This document shows positions 17,867 to 28,091 of a stretch of DNA of 64,000 nucleotides, piece after piece. Source of the stretch: Rhodanobacter denitrificans (GTDB taxonomy: Bacteria; Pseudomonadota; Gammaproteobacteria; Xanthomonadales; Rhodanobacteraceae); NCBI GenBank assembly GCA_003241385.1, contig QFPO01000017.1:1-64000 (forward strand), given 5' to 3'. Made by a program: the position numbers and the translations under genes. The notes under the pieces are model-generated. The model was not told the DNA's origin and did not search any database. It saw only the letters and a program-made list of their open reading frames with translations. Numbering within the stretch: the stretch's first letter is position 1; each line of letters starts with the position of its first letter.

Positions 17867-20119
17867 TCATTCGAACGCGTCGACGAACAACCGATCGAGT
17901 CGGAGTCGAATCGACTGTGCATTGTTTCGCAACTCAGGATCGGATGCAGGCACGGCCGGAGTGATCGTCGCCGCGATGGTCACCCTATCGAACGATCCGG
18001 GCGGCACCTGTCCGCTTACCTCGTAGGTGAGTTGACCGCCGTCCTCGATGTCCACCACCGTCGACGACGCACCCGGCAAGCTGGTGGCCGGGCACGGCGT
18101 GGCCCGCACGGCGGCGACACATCGCCAGACGGCTCCCTGCAGATGTCCCGGATCGATCGAGACCGTCGCACCCGATGCCGCCACGACGCCGTTGTTGCCG
18201 ACCGTGACGCGAACGGTGACCGCGCTACCGCCGTCGAACACCGAACCGGGTGCGGACGGGTCGACCGCGAGATCGGCTTTCGACATGAAAGCATCGAAAC
18301 GCCCGATGATCGTCGAAGTACCGACGTCGGCAACATAGACGAATCCCTCGCCCGCCGGAATCAGGCGGCGCGGCGTACCACGAACCCTGCCCGTAGACAC
18401 CACGTCGAACGAGGCGCTGTAACGGTTGATCCGTTGGCCGGACGCGGTCAGTCCGTAGAGATCGTTGCCGAGCCAGGCGAAGTCGGCCCAACCGTGGTCG
18501 AGCTGATGAATGATCTCGAGTCGCACCGAATCGAGGATCACGCCGGAGCCCAAGCCGATGAGAGCGGCATCCGGCGAGACACGAATCGGATAATCTGGCT
18601 GAAAATCGCCATGGTAAGGCGAGTCGCCTCCGTCGGTGATACTGCCGTCGAGCGCGATCGACTCGAACATCAGATCGTTCGGCGACACACCCTCGCGCAG
18701 AAAAAATATGCGCCGCGTAACCGGGTCCCACTCGTACTGGCTCGATATGTAGTTCCACTCACGCCAACTGATGCCGTCTCCCTCGGGGCTGAACGTGTAG
18801 TGCGATGCCCAGGCACCGGACAGATCCGACGCGAACACGTATTCTCCTGCCGTGCTCAGACCGTTCGCCGTATAGGCGGTGGCCGAGAACCAGTCGGCGC
18901 GACCGGGTGTAGCCAGCGGATAGGCGTATATCGCCCCACCGGTGTAGGACGCATAGACGCGGCCATTGACGCGCGAATAGGCAACGTCGAGAGCGCCCGT
19001 CATCATCGGTATCGTGCGTCCGAACGACCAGGTCTGCGGCGAGAACGGATAGGCCGCGTGCTCGGCCGCACTGGTCAGTATCAGGCCAGTGCCGTCGCCG
19101 AGAACATGCGTGGCCTTCGGAGCCGCAGCGACCCAGTCTCTGGCGGTGGATGGCACTGCGGGCTGGGCGGCCTCGAGGTCGATCGGCACGAAGCGCAGAT
19201 CGTCGATCGCACCGGTAATGGCATAGGCGCGATCGGCATAGCCGACGATGTCCAGCATCCCGGACGGCGCCTGGATCAGGCCGGTCTCCTTCAGATCGTT
19301 CGAGAATACGGCGAGACGCGCCCCACGCATGACCAGGAAACGATCCGAAAAGAATACGGCACCTTGCACGGCGCCCCCCAGACTGCCGCGGCGTTGCAGC
19401 GAGTCGCCCCAATAGACGGTGCCGGAACTGTCGAAAAGCCAACCGCCCTGCTCACGGGCGTAGACACGCGACCCCGTCGGAAATGCGCCGTGATAAGGAC
19501 TGTCGATGAAGTTTGAAACAGCGCCCGTCACGGGATCGACTTTCATTCGATAGATGTCCGTCGGCGACCATGAGGTATTGACCGCATAGACACTGCCCTG
19601 GTCCGGCAACGAAACGGCACCGGTCAGCGGCGTCGAGGTGTACAGAAAAGCGGCGGGCGTACCGGTCGACTTGTGGTACGTATGGATGCCCTGATCGCTG
19701 CTCACGACGACATAGTCGCCGACGAGCTCGAGCAGATCACGAGTCACCGTGACGTTGGGCAGAGGACCCAATGCGGTTCCGTCCAGCGCATACCGGTAGA
19801 CGGCCTTCTCGACCCTCGTGTAGACGCCGGATGCATCGACCGCGAAAGCGGACGCCGGCCGTTCCAGGTCAATGCGGGGAAGCCACTGCGCGACGGCCAG
19901 ATCGTAGCGACGAATGCTCAGCGATGCGTTGTCGAGGACATACACCACCGATCCGTAGGTGCGCCGCTGCTGCCAGACGGTCGCCGACGGTGCCGGGGCC
20001 GTCGCGGCTTCGTCATCGGCGGCGCGTTCCGGCCGATTCGCCATTGCGTGGCCGGTTGCCGCCACGATCGCTGCCGCTGCCAGCCAGCACGCCTTCCTCA
20101 TCCACCTGCCACAAACCAT
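17867..20119 (-). CDS. Exported beta-propeller-like protein with CARDB/DUF11-like domain and VDAFE tail
   Basis: 750 residues, signal peptide about 1-27 (ending HAMA). Residues about 45-630 consist of many four-strand blocks with repeated 'VYVLDN..IRRYDL', 'VYAVNTS..DIYRM' and 'YGLTASGQRINRY' patterns, as in beta-propellers. Residues about 635-740 (SKADLAVDP..VTVRVTVGNNG) match a CARDB/DUF11-type Ig domain. It ends LDRLFVDAFE, the shared C-terminal tag. The ATG at 20119 has GAGGT 6 nt upstream. It lies 69 bp downstream of a lipoprotein gene on the same strand and may be co-transcribed with it. Function unknown. Confidence 0.75.
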   Translation of the reverse strand: MVCGRWMRKACWLAAAAIVAATGHAMANRPERAADDEAATAPAPSATVWQQRRTYGSVVYVLDNASLSIRRYDLAVAQWLPRIDLERPASAFAVDASGVYTRVEKAVYRYALDGTALGPLPNVTVTRDLLELVGDYVVVSSDQGIHTYHKSTGTPAAFLYTSTPLTGAVSLPDQGSVYAVNTSWSPTDIYRMKVDPVTGAVSNFIDSPYHGAFPTGSRVYAREQGGWLFDSSGTVYWGDSLQRRGSLGGAVQGAVFFSDRFLVMRGARLAVFSNDLKETGLIQAPSGMLDIVGYADRAYAITGAIDDLRFVPIDLEAAQPAVPSTARDWVAAAPKATHVLGDGTGLILTSAAEHAAYPFSPQTWSFGRTIPMMTGALDVAYSRVNGRVYASYTGGAIYAYPLATPGRADWFSATAYTANGLSTAGEYVFASDLSGAWASHYTFSPEGDGISWREWNYISSQYEWDPVTRRIFFLREGVSPNDLMFESIALDGSITDGGDSPYHGDFQPDYPIRVSPDAALIGLGSGVILDSVRLEIIHQLDHGWADFAWLGNDLYGLTASGQRINRYSASFDVVSTGRVRGTPRRLIPAGEGFVYVADVGTSTIIGRFDAFMSKADLAVDPSAPGSVFDGGSAVTVRVTVGNNGVVAASGATVSIDPGHLQGAVWRCVAAVRATPCPATSLPGASSTVVDIEDGGQLTYEVSGQVPPGSFDRVTIAATITPAVPASDPELRNNAQSIRLRLDRLFVDAFE

Positions 20120-20188
20120 CGCACGACCTCATGTCCCCTGGCCGTTCATTCTATCGCACGCGCCGACGACCCCAGCGACCTCATGCCA

Positions 20189-21490
20189 TCAACGCGCCGG
20201 CTCCAGCCGATGCCCCGGCATGCCGAGATCACGTTCGGGGTCGAACGCGGCATCGTTGGTCATGAACTGGCGACCGTCGCCGAGCTGCCAGGCATGCGCG
20301 TAGTGGATCGGCAGATCGACCGCGCGCCCGGACGTCGGGTCGCGCCACGGCTGCACTTCCTGGATCGCGTCGATCGTCGCGGCATGGATGCGCGCGTCGG
20401 TGGCGCCGGTGTCGGCGACGATCTGCTGGTTGATCCGGCCGATGTCGGCGATCGTATCCATGCGGATCCGGTGCCGGGCCGTCATGCCGGCCAGCGAGAT
20501 CTCGTTCATGCGCCGCGCGTGCCATTGCTGGATCGACGCGACCTGGCGCTGGTTGACGCGCTCGACGTGCTGCGCCGACCAGGCCGTCACCCGCTCGGCC
20601 CAGGCCTGCTCGTAGCGGCCGGAGCGGCGCATGCGTTCGAGCAGCGCCTCGTCGAGCAGACCGTCCGGCGCGCGCAGCGCGATGCCGGTCTCCGACCAGG
20701 CCGCGATCGTGCCCTGCAATTCGGAGAACGTGACGCTGGCGACGATCGCCTCGCGCATCTCCTGCCCCTGCAGGCGATAACCGATCAGCAGCTCGCCCGA
20801 TTCGTGACGCAGCCGCGTCTGCGATGGCTGGCCGTTCTGCAACGCCGCGGCTTCCTGCTGCGCGACCAGATCGGTGCGGTCGCGATAGCCGAGGACGCGC
20901 GCATCGGGTCGCGCGCTGCGCGTCACCTGCTCCAGGTAATCGCGCACCGACGCCATCGGTGCGGCCGGACACGGATTGAGCGGCACGACGCCGCCCGGCG
21001 CCGACTGCACCTGCCAGGACAGCTTCGGCAGCAGCGAGACCTCGTACAGACCGTCGGGTGAGGCCGCGCTCCAGTCGAACGCATGCGTATTGCCGATGCA
21101 TTCCACCTCGCGTCGCCAGTCGACGCCGCCGCGCGCGATCCAGCCGGTGGGCACCTCGATCGTCAGTGCCGGCAGCGGCTCGCCGAAGCCGGTGCTGTCG
21201 ATGATCTGCACGCGCTCGAGCCGGTCGGCCGAGGGGCGCAAGGCCTGCGCGCGGCGCTGCGTCTCGCGATCGATCGAGGCGCGGTCGAAGAACAGACCCT
21301 TGGCATGCGTCTGTACGAGTCGGCCGGCGGCCGACTCGGTCGCCGCGTGAGCGGCCTCGTCGGGCGCGGCAGCGGCGGTCGCCGCGGCGGGTCGCGCCGG
21401 CGGCGCGGCATCGCCGCCGGCCTGCGAACACCCGGCCAGCACGGCCAGCGATGCCAAGGTGAATGCGTGGATCGACCTGCGCAGGTACAT
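20189..21490 (-). CDS. Predicted lipoprotein of unknown function
   Basis: 433 residues. The lipobox LAGC (C21) follows a short signal sequence, so it should be membrane-anchored in the envelope. An Ala/Pro-rich linker (about 25-55) leads to a mixed domain, then a long helical region (about 280-390; RHRIRMDTIADIGRINQQIVA) and a conserved end, VQPWRDPTSGRAVDLPIHYAHAW, that I associate with uncharacterised proteobacterial proteins. The gene precedes the propeller-like protein in the same orientation and is divergent from rlmF. Confidence 0.7.
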   Translation of the reverse strand: MYLRRSIHAFTLASLAVLAGCSQAGGDAAPPARPAAATAAAAPDEAAHAATESAAGRLVQTHAKGLFFDRASIDRETQRRAQALRPSADRLERVQIIDSTGFGEPLPALTIEVPTGWIARGGVDWRREVECIGNTHAFDWSAASPDGLYEVSLLPKLSWQVQSAPGGVVPLNPCPAAPMASVRDYLEQVTRSARPDARVLGYRDRTDLVAQQEAAALQNGQPSQTRLRHESGELLIGYRLQGQEMREAIVASVTFSELQGTIAAWSETGIALRAPDGLLDEALLERMRRSGRYEQAWAERVTAWSAQHVERVNQRQVASIQQWHARRMNEISLAGMTARHRIRMDTIADIGRINQQIVADTGATDARIHAATIDAIQEVQPWRDPTSGRAVDLPIHYAHAWQLGDGRQFMTNDAAFDPERDLGMPGHRLEPAR

Positions 21491-21657
21491 GATTCGACGG
21501 CTCCCGGCCGGTTATCGGCCCGTACCGATCGCCATGCGCATGACGGCGTCGAAACGGCTCATCGCGAGTCGTCAGGCGATCGGCTGCGCCGGACCGGGGC
21601 GCGCCGGACCGCGTCCACGGCTCACACCTGCAGCTGCCGATCGCGTCTAATTCGCGC

Positions 21658-22635
21658 ATGAGGTCTCCACCCCGACGACCGCCCGGCGCGCGCAGCGGGC
21701 ATGTCCAACCGACGCTGCATCCGCGCAACCGCCATTCGGGCCGCTACAACTTCGCGCGGCTGACGCGCGCCTGTGCGGCGCTGAAGCCGTTTCTGCTCCG
21801 CACGCCGGACGGCGACACCAGCATCGACTTCGGCGACGCCGGTGCCGTGCGCGCGCTCAATCGCGCATTGCTCGCGGCCGACTACGGCATCGCGCACTGG
21901 GATCTGCCCGACGGCTATCTGTGCCCGCCGATTCCCGGCCGCGCCGATTACCTGCACGGACTGGCCGATCTGCTCGCCGAGAACGAAGGCGGCACGGCGC
22001 CGCGCGGGCCGGCGATCCGCGTGCTCGACGTCGGCGTCGGCGCCAGCTGCATCTATCCGCTGCTCGGCCACGCCGACTACGGCTGGTGCTTCGTCGGCAC
22101 CGAGGTCGATGCGACGGCCTTGCAGGCGGCGCGCACGATCGTGCAGGCCAACGGCCTCGGCGAAGCGATCGAGCTGCGCCGGCAGCCGGCGCGCGACCGA
22201 CTGTTCGCAGGCGTCGTGCTGGCCGACGAACGATTCGATCTGACGATGTGCAATCCGCCGTTCCACGCCTCGGCCGCGGCGGCCGCCGCCGGCAGCCGCC
22301 GCAAGTGGCGCAATCTCGACCGCGCGCCGCCGCGCGGCGACGGACGCCCGGCCTTGAACTTCGGCGGCCGGGCCACCGAGCTGTGGTGCCCGGGCGGCGA
22401 GGTCGCCTTCGTCGGCCGCATGATCGAGGAAAGCGCCGGCTTTCGGACCCAGGTGCGCTGGTTCAGCAGCCTGGTCGCGAAATCCGAGCACCGCGCCGCC
22501 CTGCACCGGCGGCTGCGTCAGGCCGGCGCGCGCGACGTGCGCGAGGTGCCGATGGCCCAGGGCAGCAAGCAGAGCCGGTTCATCGCATGGACGTTTCTGG
22601 ATGCCGAGCAGCAGCGCACGTGGCGCGCTCGCTGA
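21658..22635 (+). CDS. rlmF: 23S rRNA (adenine1618-N6)-methyltransferase RlmF
   Basis: 325 residues. LHPRNRHSGRYNFARL near the N terminus and the RVLDVGVGASCIYPLLG SAM-binding motif I are characteristic of RlmF. The NPPF catalytic motif lies in MCNPPFHASAAAA, with the GGxxxELWCPGGE block after it. It transfers a methyl from SAM to N6 of A1618 in the large-subunit rRNA. Length and motif order match the family. The first 15 residues (MRSPPRRPPGARSGH) are basic and may not all be translated; the next in-frame starts are less plausible. Confidence 0.93.
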   Translation: MRSPPRRPPGARSGHVQPTLHPRNRHSGRYNFARLTRACAALKPFLLRTPDGDTSIDFGDAGAVRALNRALLAADYGIAHWDLPDGYLCPPIPGRADYLHGLADLLAENEGGTAPRGPAIRVLDVGVGASCIYPLLGHADYGWCFVGTEVDATALQAARTIVQANGLGEAIELRRQPARDRLFAGVVLADERFDLTMCNPPFHASAAAAAAGSRRKWRNLDRAPPRGDGRPALNFGGRATELWCPGGEVAFVGRMIEESAGFRTQVRWFSSLVAKSEHRAALHRRLRQAGARDVREVPMAQGSKQSRFIAWTFLDAEQQRTWRAR

Positions 22636-22722
22636 GATCGCCTCGTATCGGCCGGCGCGGTCGCCGTGCAGGCAACGATGGATCGGCAGCGCGCACCGGC
22701 CCGGTCGCGCCGGCCGGCGCGG

Positions 22723-23142
22723 TCACAGCGCGTCGATGTCGCCGAGCAGACGGATCAGCCGGCGTGCCCGCTTGTCGGGACGCTGCTGTGGCGCCTGATA
22801 GCCGGCGCGCGCGGCGCGCAGGTCGGCCAGACGCGCTTCGCGCGCCTGCCGCGAGGCATCGGGCTCGACATACAGCAGGCGCGCGGCGGCGGCCGGGCCG
22901 CGCGTATCGGACAGTCCCGCCACGCTGATCTCGAAGATTTCCTCGCCGCGCACGATGCGCAGCGCATCGCCGACGCGGACGCTGCGCGATGCTTTGGCGC
23001 GCTGGCCGCCGACCTCGATCTTGCCGGTTTCGATCGCATGCTTGGCGAGGCTGCGCGTCTTGAAGAAGCGCGCCGCCCATAGCCACAGGTCCAGACGCAC
23101 CGCGGCCGCGGCCGCCTGGTTTCGGGATTCGGTAGACGTCAT
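22723..23142 (-). CDS. hslR: Heat shock protein 15 homologue (S4 RNA-binding domain)
   Basis: 139 residues. The S4 domain spans about 14-75: VRLDLWLWAARFFKTRSLAK, then GKIEVGGQRAKASRSVRVGD. The C-terminal basic end, RPDKRARRLIR, is typical of Hsp15. Hsp15 binds 50S subunits carrying stalled nascent chains and helps recycle them after heat shock. The ATG at 23142 is chosen from where family similarity begins; its ribosome-binding site is weak and upstream in-frame codons to 23361 look non-coding. It converges on rlmF, with 87 bp between. Confidence 0.9.
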   Translation of the reverse strand: MTSTESRNQAAAAAVRLDLWLWAARFFKTRSLAKHAIETGKIEVGGQRAKASRSVRVGDALRIVRGEEIFEISVAGLSDTRGPAAAARLLYVEPDASRQAREARLADLRAARAGYQAPQQRPDKRARRLIRLLGDIDAL

Positions 23143-23429
23143 CGATCGGCGACAGCGGCGGCGCCCGGTCCTGAAGATCCGGCAACGCCGCCTGGACGGC
23201 GGACAGGCGAGAGAAAGACACGCCATGGTCCGCCGCACGGCTGCCGCGGTCAATCTCGGATCGCCATGACGTTCAGCTGCGACGGCGATGACCACGGTCG
23301 ATCCGTGGGGCCTTCCCTGCCCCGTGCGCACCTGGTGCCCCGATGGATCGACGCCGACCACTCGGGCACGCGATGCCCTGGCGCCCGATCACGGCGCACG
23401 GCGCGATCGCGGGCCGGTCGCGCGTTCGA

Positions 23430-26400
23430 CTACTGCGCGCCGGCGACCGTCATTGCCGCCGGCGCTTCGGCGCCTTCGAGCAGCAGCGTCGTCACGTGCT
23501 CGTCGAGCGCGAGCGCCGAGATCGCGAGCGTCGCGGCGGCATCGGCGCGGACCCAGGCCGACACGCGCTCGACGTCGGCGCCGCGGACCGCCAGCCGCAC
23601 CGCGACCGCCGCCGCATCGAGCCAGGCGCGATCGACCGCGACCTCGACGTCGCGGCCATGCACGACCAGCACGGTATCGATGCGCCGCTCGCCCGGCGGC
23701 GGCAACGCGAACGCATGCACATGCGTGCCCTGCAGGATCGCCTCGGCAGCCTCGCCGGCGATCCGCGTGCCGTCCGCGTACGGCGCGTCGAGTCCATCGC
23801 GCAACAGCACCAGCGTGTTGAGATCGCGGGCCTGTACCGGCGCGTGGCCGCCGACGTCGAGCGCCAGCGTCGCATCCGGAGCGGTGCTGTCGCGCAGGAT
23901 CGGTGCACTGACCAGCCAGGTCAGGCTGCGGCCCGGCGGAATCGTCGCCAGGTCGCGCAGCGGTCCATTGCCGGCGGCCGCACAGAGCGCGCCGGCGCCG
24001 GCGCCGAAGCATTGCCACTGCGCGTACGCGCCGTCGAACGCGGCCGACAGCGTCGCCTCGACCGGCACCGCGCTCGCCTCGCCGAGGCCGTCGTTGCGCA
24101 GCGTCACCGCGTAATCGACGACACGGCCGTAGCGCGCGTAGGCGCTGCCGTCCTCCAGCGATGCGGTCAGCAACGCACGCTCGAGCACCGCCAGCGGCGC
24201 CATCGCCGCCGTGCCGAGGAAGCGGGCGTCGCCCGAGTAGGTGACGGTCAGCGTCAGCAAACCGGCCACCGGCGGCGTCAGCGTGCAACCGCTGGCCTCG
24301 GCCAGATCGAATGCGCACGAGGCCGAGCCGTCACTGACGACGACCGTGCCGCCCGGCGTGCCGGCACCCGGCGCGACCACGCCGAGCGTGACGTCGACCT
24401 CGACCGGATCGCCGATCAGCACCGATGCCGGTGCGCTCAACCTCATCGCCGTACCGGCCCGGTCGACCGCGAAGGCCTGGTCGGCCGAGACCGCGGTCGT
24501 CAGATAGCGTGCCGGATCGCCGTCGTAGGCGGCACTGATCGCATGGACGCCGACCTCGAAGGCATCGCTGGTCCAGCTCGCCATGCCGTCGAGAATCGGC
24601 ACCTCGGCCAGTACGGCCGCGCCGTCCAGAAAGCGCAGCGTGCCGGACCCGATCGGCGCGCCGGCGTTGTCGCTCACCTCGGCGTGCAGCGTCAGCGGCT
24701 CGCCGAACACCGCGATCGAACCCTGCGCCTGCAGCGTCACCGTGGTCTGCCGATCGACGATCACCTCGAACGTCGCGCCGATCGTCGCATCGCCCTTGCT
24801 GGTCACCGTGATCGTGCGCGGCCCGGCCGAGCCGAACGTCATCGGCAGCGCGACGCTGCCGTGCGTGCGCTGGACCTCGCCCGGCAGCGTGTCGGACGGA
24901 TCGGTGCTCGCGAAGCGCCAGACGGTGGTGTCGTCGATGTTCGCGTTGACGATCGCGTCGTCGACCTCGAGCACGAACGGCTCGGCCGCATCGGCCGGCA
25001 CCGTGACCGCGTCCGCGCCCGCCGGGATCGTGACCCGGGCCGGCCCCGACAGCGCGGCCGACGGCAGCGGCAGGTTTTCGAAGTTCAGCGTTCCGCGCGT
25101 GTTGTGCCCGGGCAGGCTGACGTAGCCCTGATAGGTGCCGACCTCGCGGTTGGCCCTGCCGACGTCCAGCAGGTAGCCGAGGCTGTCGAAGCCCGGCGCC
25201 AGCGACTGCGAGTCCGGATCGGGATCGGCCTGCAGATCGACACTCGGTCCGCTGATCGGCACGGCGACGTTGATCTGGGTGGCATATTCGGGATTGGTGT
25301 CGCCGAGCACCGAGCGAATGCTGACGATGTACTGGCTCGGGCTGACCTGCTGACCGATGCGTGCGCGAAAATTGAGCGTGTCGCCGCAGTTGCCGGCATT
25401 GTTGAGCGGATACATGCAGTAGACGATCCGGCGCGTGTTGTCATTGAGGTCGAACGCGTACAGCGAATTGGTCGGCGCCGGCGAGATGACCGCGACCAGC
25501 CGCGGCGCATGGCCGGTGCCGGTGTGGCGCAGACCGTCCAGCGTGACCGGACCGGGTACGTTGGTGGTGCCGGCCACCGCGAAATTGACGGTGAGGCTGT
25601 CCTGCGCATAGGCCTGCGCGAGTGCGTCGACGTAGCCGGTGCTGACGTCGATGGACAGCGCCTGCGAGGGCGAATCGCTGCTCAGCGCACTGGTCGCGAG
25701 CAAGGCACCGGCCGAGGGCTCGGTCCAGCCGTTGTTCCAGGTGATCCGTGCGTTGTTGAGGTTGAAGTTCGGGATCCGGTACCAGGTCGCCTGCGGCGTC
25801 AGCTGCGGCGTGGCCGGAAACGGCGCATTGACGAAGGCGGTCATCGAGACCTTGTAGCCGCGCGTGCCGACCTGGTTGAGAAAGCTGCGCATCGTCGCGC
25901 CGCCGGTCTGCAGCGTGCGCGGGCTGATCAGCGCATACGCGCGCGCCTCCGGCGACCCGTTCATCAGCAGGCTTTCGTCGAGCAGGAAATCGCGATCGGC
26001 GATCGACGGGTCGGCCAGCACGTTCTGGACGCTGGTCGTCACGCGCGATCGCGTCACCAGACCGGCCGCGTCGGTCAGCGTGATCAGCAGCTGCGGCTGG
26101 TGATGGGCATAGGCCTGCCCCATGACCTTCTCCTTGCTCGCGAAGTCGAAGCGGCCGTAGCGGCCGGTCTCCGTGTCGAGCGCCGAGGACACGCGCAGCA
26201 CGCCGGCATGGCCGCCACGGATGCGGTCCTTGACCAGCTCGGTGACGTCGAAGCTGTAGAAGCCGCGCTGCGCGATCCGCAGCGGCCGTGACGGATCGTC
26301 CGCATCGGCGGCGAGCGCGCCGGCCACGACGGTATGACTGCAGACGGGCCGCGTGCCCTCGTCGGCGAAGCAGTCCGTTCCGGGCGTGTAGATGCCGTCG

Positions 26401-26783
26401 ACATGGATATAGCCGGACTCATGCACGGCATCGACGAACAGCACCAGCCGCGCGCGGAACACCTTCTCCGCGGTCAGCGCGTAGGGCTCGCTGCCGGGGG
26501 TCGCGGCACCGTCGGCGATCGTGAGCTTGCGCAGCGTGCCGCTCGGCAGCGTGGCCAGCGAGAACTTCAGCGCGGCCTGATCGTCCGGGCCGACACGCAG
26601 CGCGGCCTCGTACGGCCGGTACGCACCGGATGCCGCGGTCTCGTGCGAGGCATCGGCCAGCAGCGGTGCCGGCACCCACATCGGCCCCGATGCGCCGCAG
26701 GCGCTCAGCAGCAGTGGAATGGCGGCCAGCGCCGCCCGTCCGATCCACGCGCGCCAGGCGCGCATCCCCTTGTTCGTACTCAT
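23430..26783 (-). CDS. Large multidomain lipoprotein (CBM96/DNRLRE-like plus Ig-like domains)
   Basis: 1117 residues. A lipobox (LSAC, C29) indicates lipid anchoring. The first third has a beta-domain like CBM96/DNRLRE modules (AALKFSLATLPSGTLRKLTI, then a conserved YSFDVTELVKD). Later there are two bacterial Ig-like repeats (SGTLRFLDGAAVLAEV and PGGTVVVSDGSASCAF blocks, about 700-880) and a DUF11-like domain (about 890-1000). LVLLRDGLDAPYADG near residue 1020 is a degenerate version of the F..GFE tag, here internal. Likely an adhesin- or matrix-type surface protein; no enzyme motif seen. Confidence 0.75.
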   Translation of the reverse strand: MSTNKGMRAWRAWIGRAALAAIPLLLSACGASGPMWVPAPLLADASHETAASGAYRPYEAALRVGPDDQAALKFSLATLPSGTLRKLTIADGAATPGSEPYALTAEKVFRARLVLFVDAVHESGYIHVDGIYTPGTDCFADEGTRPVCSHTVVAGALAADADDPSRPLRIAQRGFYSFDVTELVKDRIRGGHAGVLRVSSALDTETGRYGRFDFASKEKVMGQAYAHHQPQLLITLTDAAGLVTRSRVTTSVQNVLADPSIADRDFLLDESLLMNGSPEARAYALISPRTLQTGGATMRSFLNQVGTRGYKVSMTAFVNAPFPATPQLTPQATWYRIPNFNLNNARITWNNGWTEPSAGALLATSALSSDSPSQALSIDVSTGYVDALAQAYAQDSLTVNFAVAGTTNVPGPVTLDGLRHTGTGHAPRLVAVISPAPTNSLYAFDLNDNTRRIVYCMYPLNNAGNCGDTLNFRARIGQQVSPSQYIVSIRSVLGDTNPEYATQINVAVPISGPSVDLQADPDPDSQSLAPGFDSLGYLLDVGRANREVGTYQGYVSLPGHNTRGTLNFENLPLPSAALSGPARVTIPAGADAVTVPADAAEPFVLEVDDAIVNANIDDTTVWRFASTDPSDTLPGEVQRTHGSVALPMTFGSAGPRTITVTSKGDATIGATFEVIVDRQTTVTLQAQGSIAVFGEPLTLHAEVSDNAGAPIGSGTLRFLDGAAVLAEVPILDGMASWTSDAFEVGVHAISAAYDGDPARYLTTAVSADQAFAVDRAGTAMRLSAPASVLIGDPVEVDVTLGVVAPGAGTPGGTVVVSDGSASCAFDLAEASGCTLTPPVAGLLTLTVTYSGDARFLGTAAMAPLAVLERALLTASLEDGSAYARYGRVVDYAVTLRNDGLGEASAVPVEATLSAAFDGAYAQWQCFGAGAGALCAAAGNGPLRDLATIPPGRSLTWLVSAPILRDSTAPDATLALDVGGHAPVQARDLNTLVLLRDGLDAPYADGTRIAGEAAEAILQGTHVHAFALPPPGERRIDTVLVVHGRDVEVAVDRAWLDAAAVAVRLAVRGADVERVSAWVRADAAATLAISALALDEHVTTLLLEGAEAPAAMTVAGAQ

Positions 26784-27046
26784 GATGCCAGCCCTTCAGC
26801 ACAGACGGATCGCCGGCCGGGCACCCCAGGCAGGGCGACGCAGCGGCGTGTGCGCGTCTACGCGCAAAGAGATGAGACCGAGGATCATCGAGACAGCGGG
26901 ATCCTGCATGCCCCCGGGGCGAGCGGGTTGCGCCCAGCGTCGCGACGCTATCCGCCGAAAGCCTGCGGAACGGCACGCGCTGGCGGCGCAGCCCCGGGAT
27001 GCGATCGGAGCGGGGGCCTACCGTGCCGAATCGCCGTTGCCGCAAC

Positions 27047-27988
27047 CTACTGCAATCCGCCCGGCTTGAACATGTACGAATGCTTCGTCCATACCGATGC
27101 GATGCCGATGTCGTAGCCGTAGACCAGGGTCACCATGATGGTGTCCTCGGCGAGGGGCTTCGAGGCTGCCTCGACCATCTGTCGAGCAACCTCCTTGGCG
27201 AAGGCGGCGTCCTCAACCGATGGTGCATCGAGCCGCAGCACCGACTGCAGATAGCGCGTCTCCTTGCCGGCGGACAACGTCCATCCGCGCATGACCTGCG
27301 CGTGCATGACATGGGGCCGGTCCGACAGCGTCCGTTGCATCGCCGTCAGCTCGCTCCAGCCTTGCCGTGCCGCAACGTGCTCCAGCAGGGCCGGCGCGAT
27401 CAGTGCCGCCACTGCCAGCATCGCGATCGCCACGAGATGTCCGCTCCACAAACGCGAAAACGCGACCGCCTGCTCCGCTGCATCTGCCCGCACCACGTAC
27501 GACCCGACGGCCAGGTCATGCAGCGACTGGCGCGTGCGGCGGTTGAAGAGGTACAGATACACGATGGCGGACAGGCCGCCGAAGACGATGAGCGCAAGCA
27601 GGTAGGTGACCACGGTCGGAACGTTCCGCGGATCGAGCCAGAGACCGTTGAGAAAGAACGGTGAGACCAGCACGATGGAGCGCACCAGCGAGCGCGGCAG
27701 CGGCAATGATCGGCCGTCAGCATCGACCGCACGCAGGCGCAGCAAGCGCTTGCCCAGGGTCTGACCACCGCTGATCCGGCTGTTGCCTATGCCGAAGTAC
27801 GTCAACGCGATCGCGAAGCCGATCAGACGCGCGCAAGCTCCCATCCGAGCAAGAGGATCGAAGAAAAGCGCGCCCAGAACCATTCCGACGAGACCCAGTG
27901 CGGTGGCATCGATCGCCAGCGCAACGATGCGGCGCCAGAAGCCCGCGATCTCGAGCAAGCCGGTATCGGCTGTTTGTGTTGCATCCAT
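27047..27988 (-). CDS. RDD family membrane protein with C-terminal exported region
   Basis: 313 residues. RDD motifs are visible: FWRRIVALAIDATALG (helix 1 with Arg and Asp), GGQTLGKRLLRLRAVDADG and RRTRQSLHDLAVGSYVV. About four to five transmembrane helices lie before residue 220, then a soluble tail of about 100 residues (QGWSELTAMQRTLS..) not found in minimal RDD proteins. RDD proteins are thought to be transporters or membrane sensors; some are Na+/H+ antiporters. GGGGAG 5 nt upstream fixes the ATG at 27988. Confidence 0.8.
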   Translation of the reverse strand: MDATQTADTGLLEIAGFWRRIVALAIDATALGLVGMVLGALFFDPLARMGACARLIGFAIALTYFGIGNSRISGGQTLGKRLLRLRAVDADGRSLPLPRSLVRSIVLVSPFFLNGLWLDPRNVPTVVTYLLALIVFGGLSAIVYLYLFNRRTRQSLHDLAVGSYVVRADAAEQAVAFSRLWSGHLVAIAMLAVAALIAPALLEHVAARQGWSELTAMQRTLSDRPHVMHAQVMRGWTLSAGKETRYLQSVLRLDAPSVEDAAFAKEVARQMVEAASKPLAEDTIMVTLVYGYDIGIASVWTKHSYMFKPGGLQ

Positions 27989-28091
27989 CGGTTCTCCCCT
28001 GTCGAATCCAGGCCATCTTGCCGGACGCGCATATGGGGCGCGAACCGACATCAGAACGCCGGCACTCTTCCATCGGCCCCCGCATCGTCCG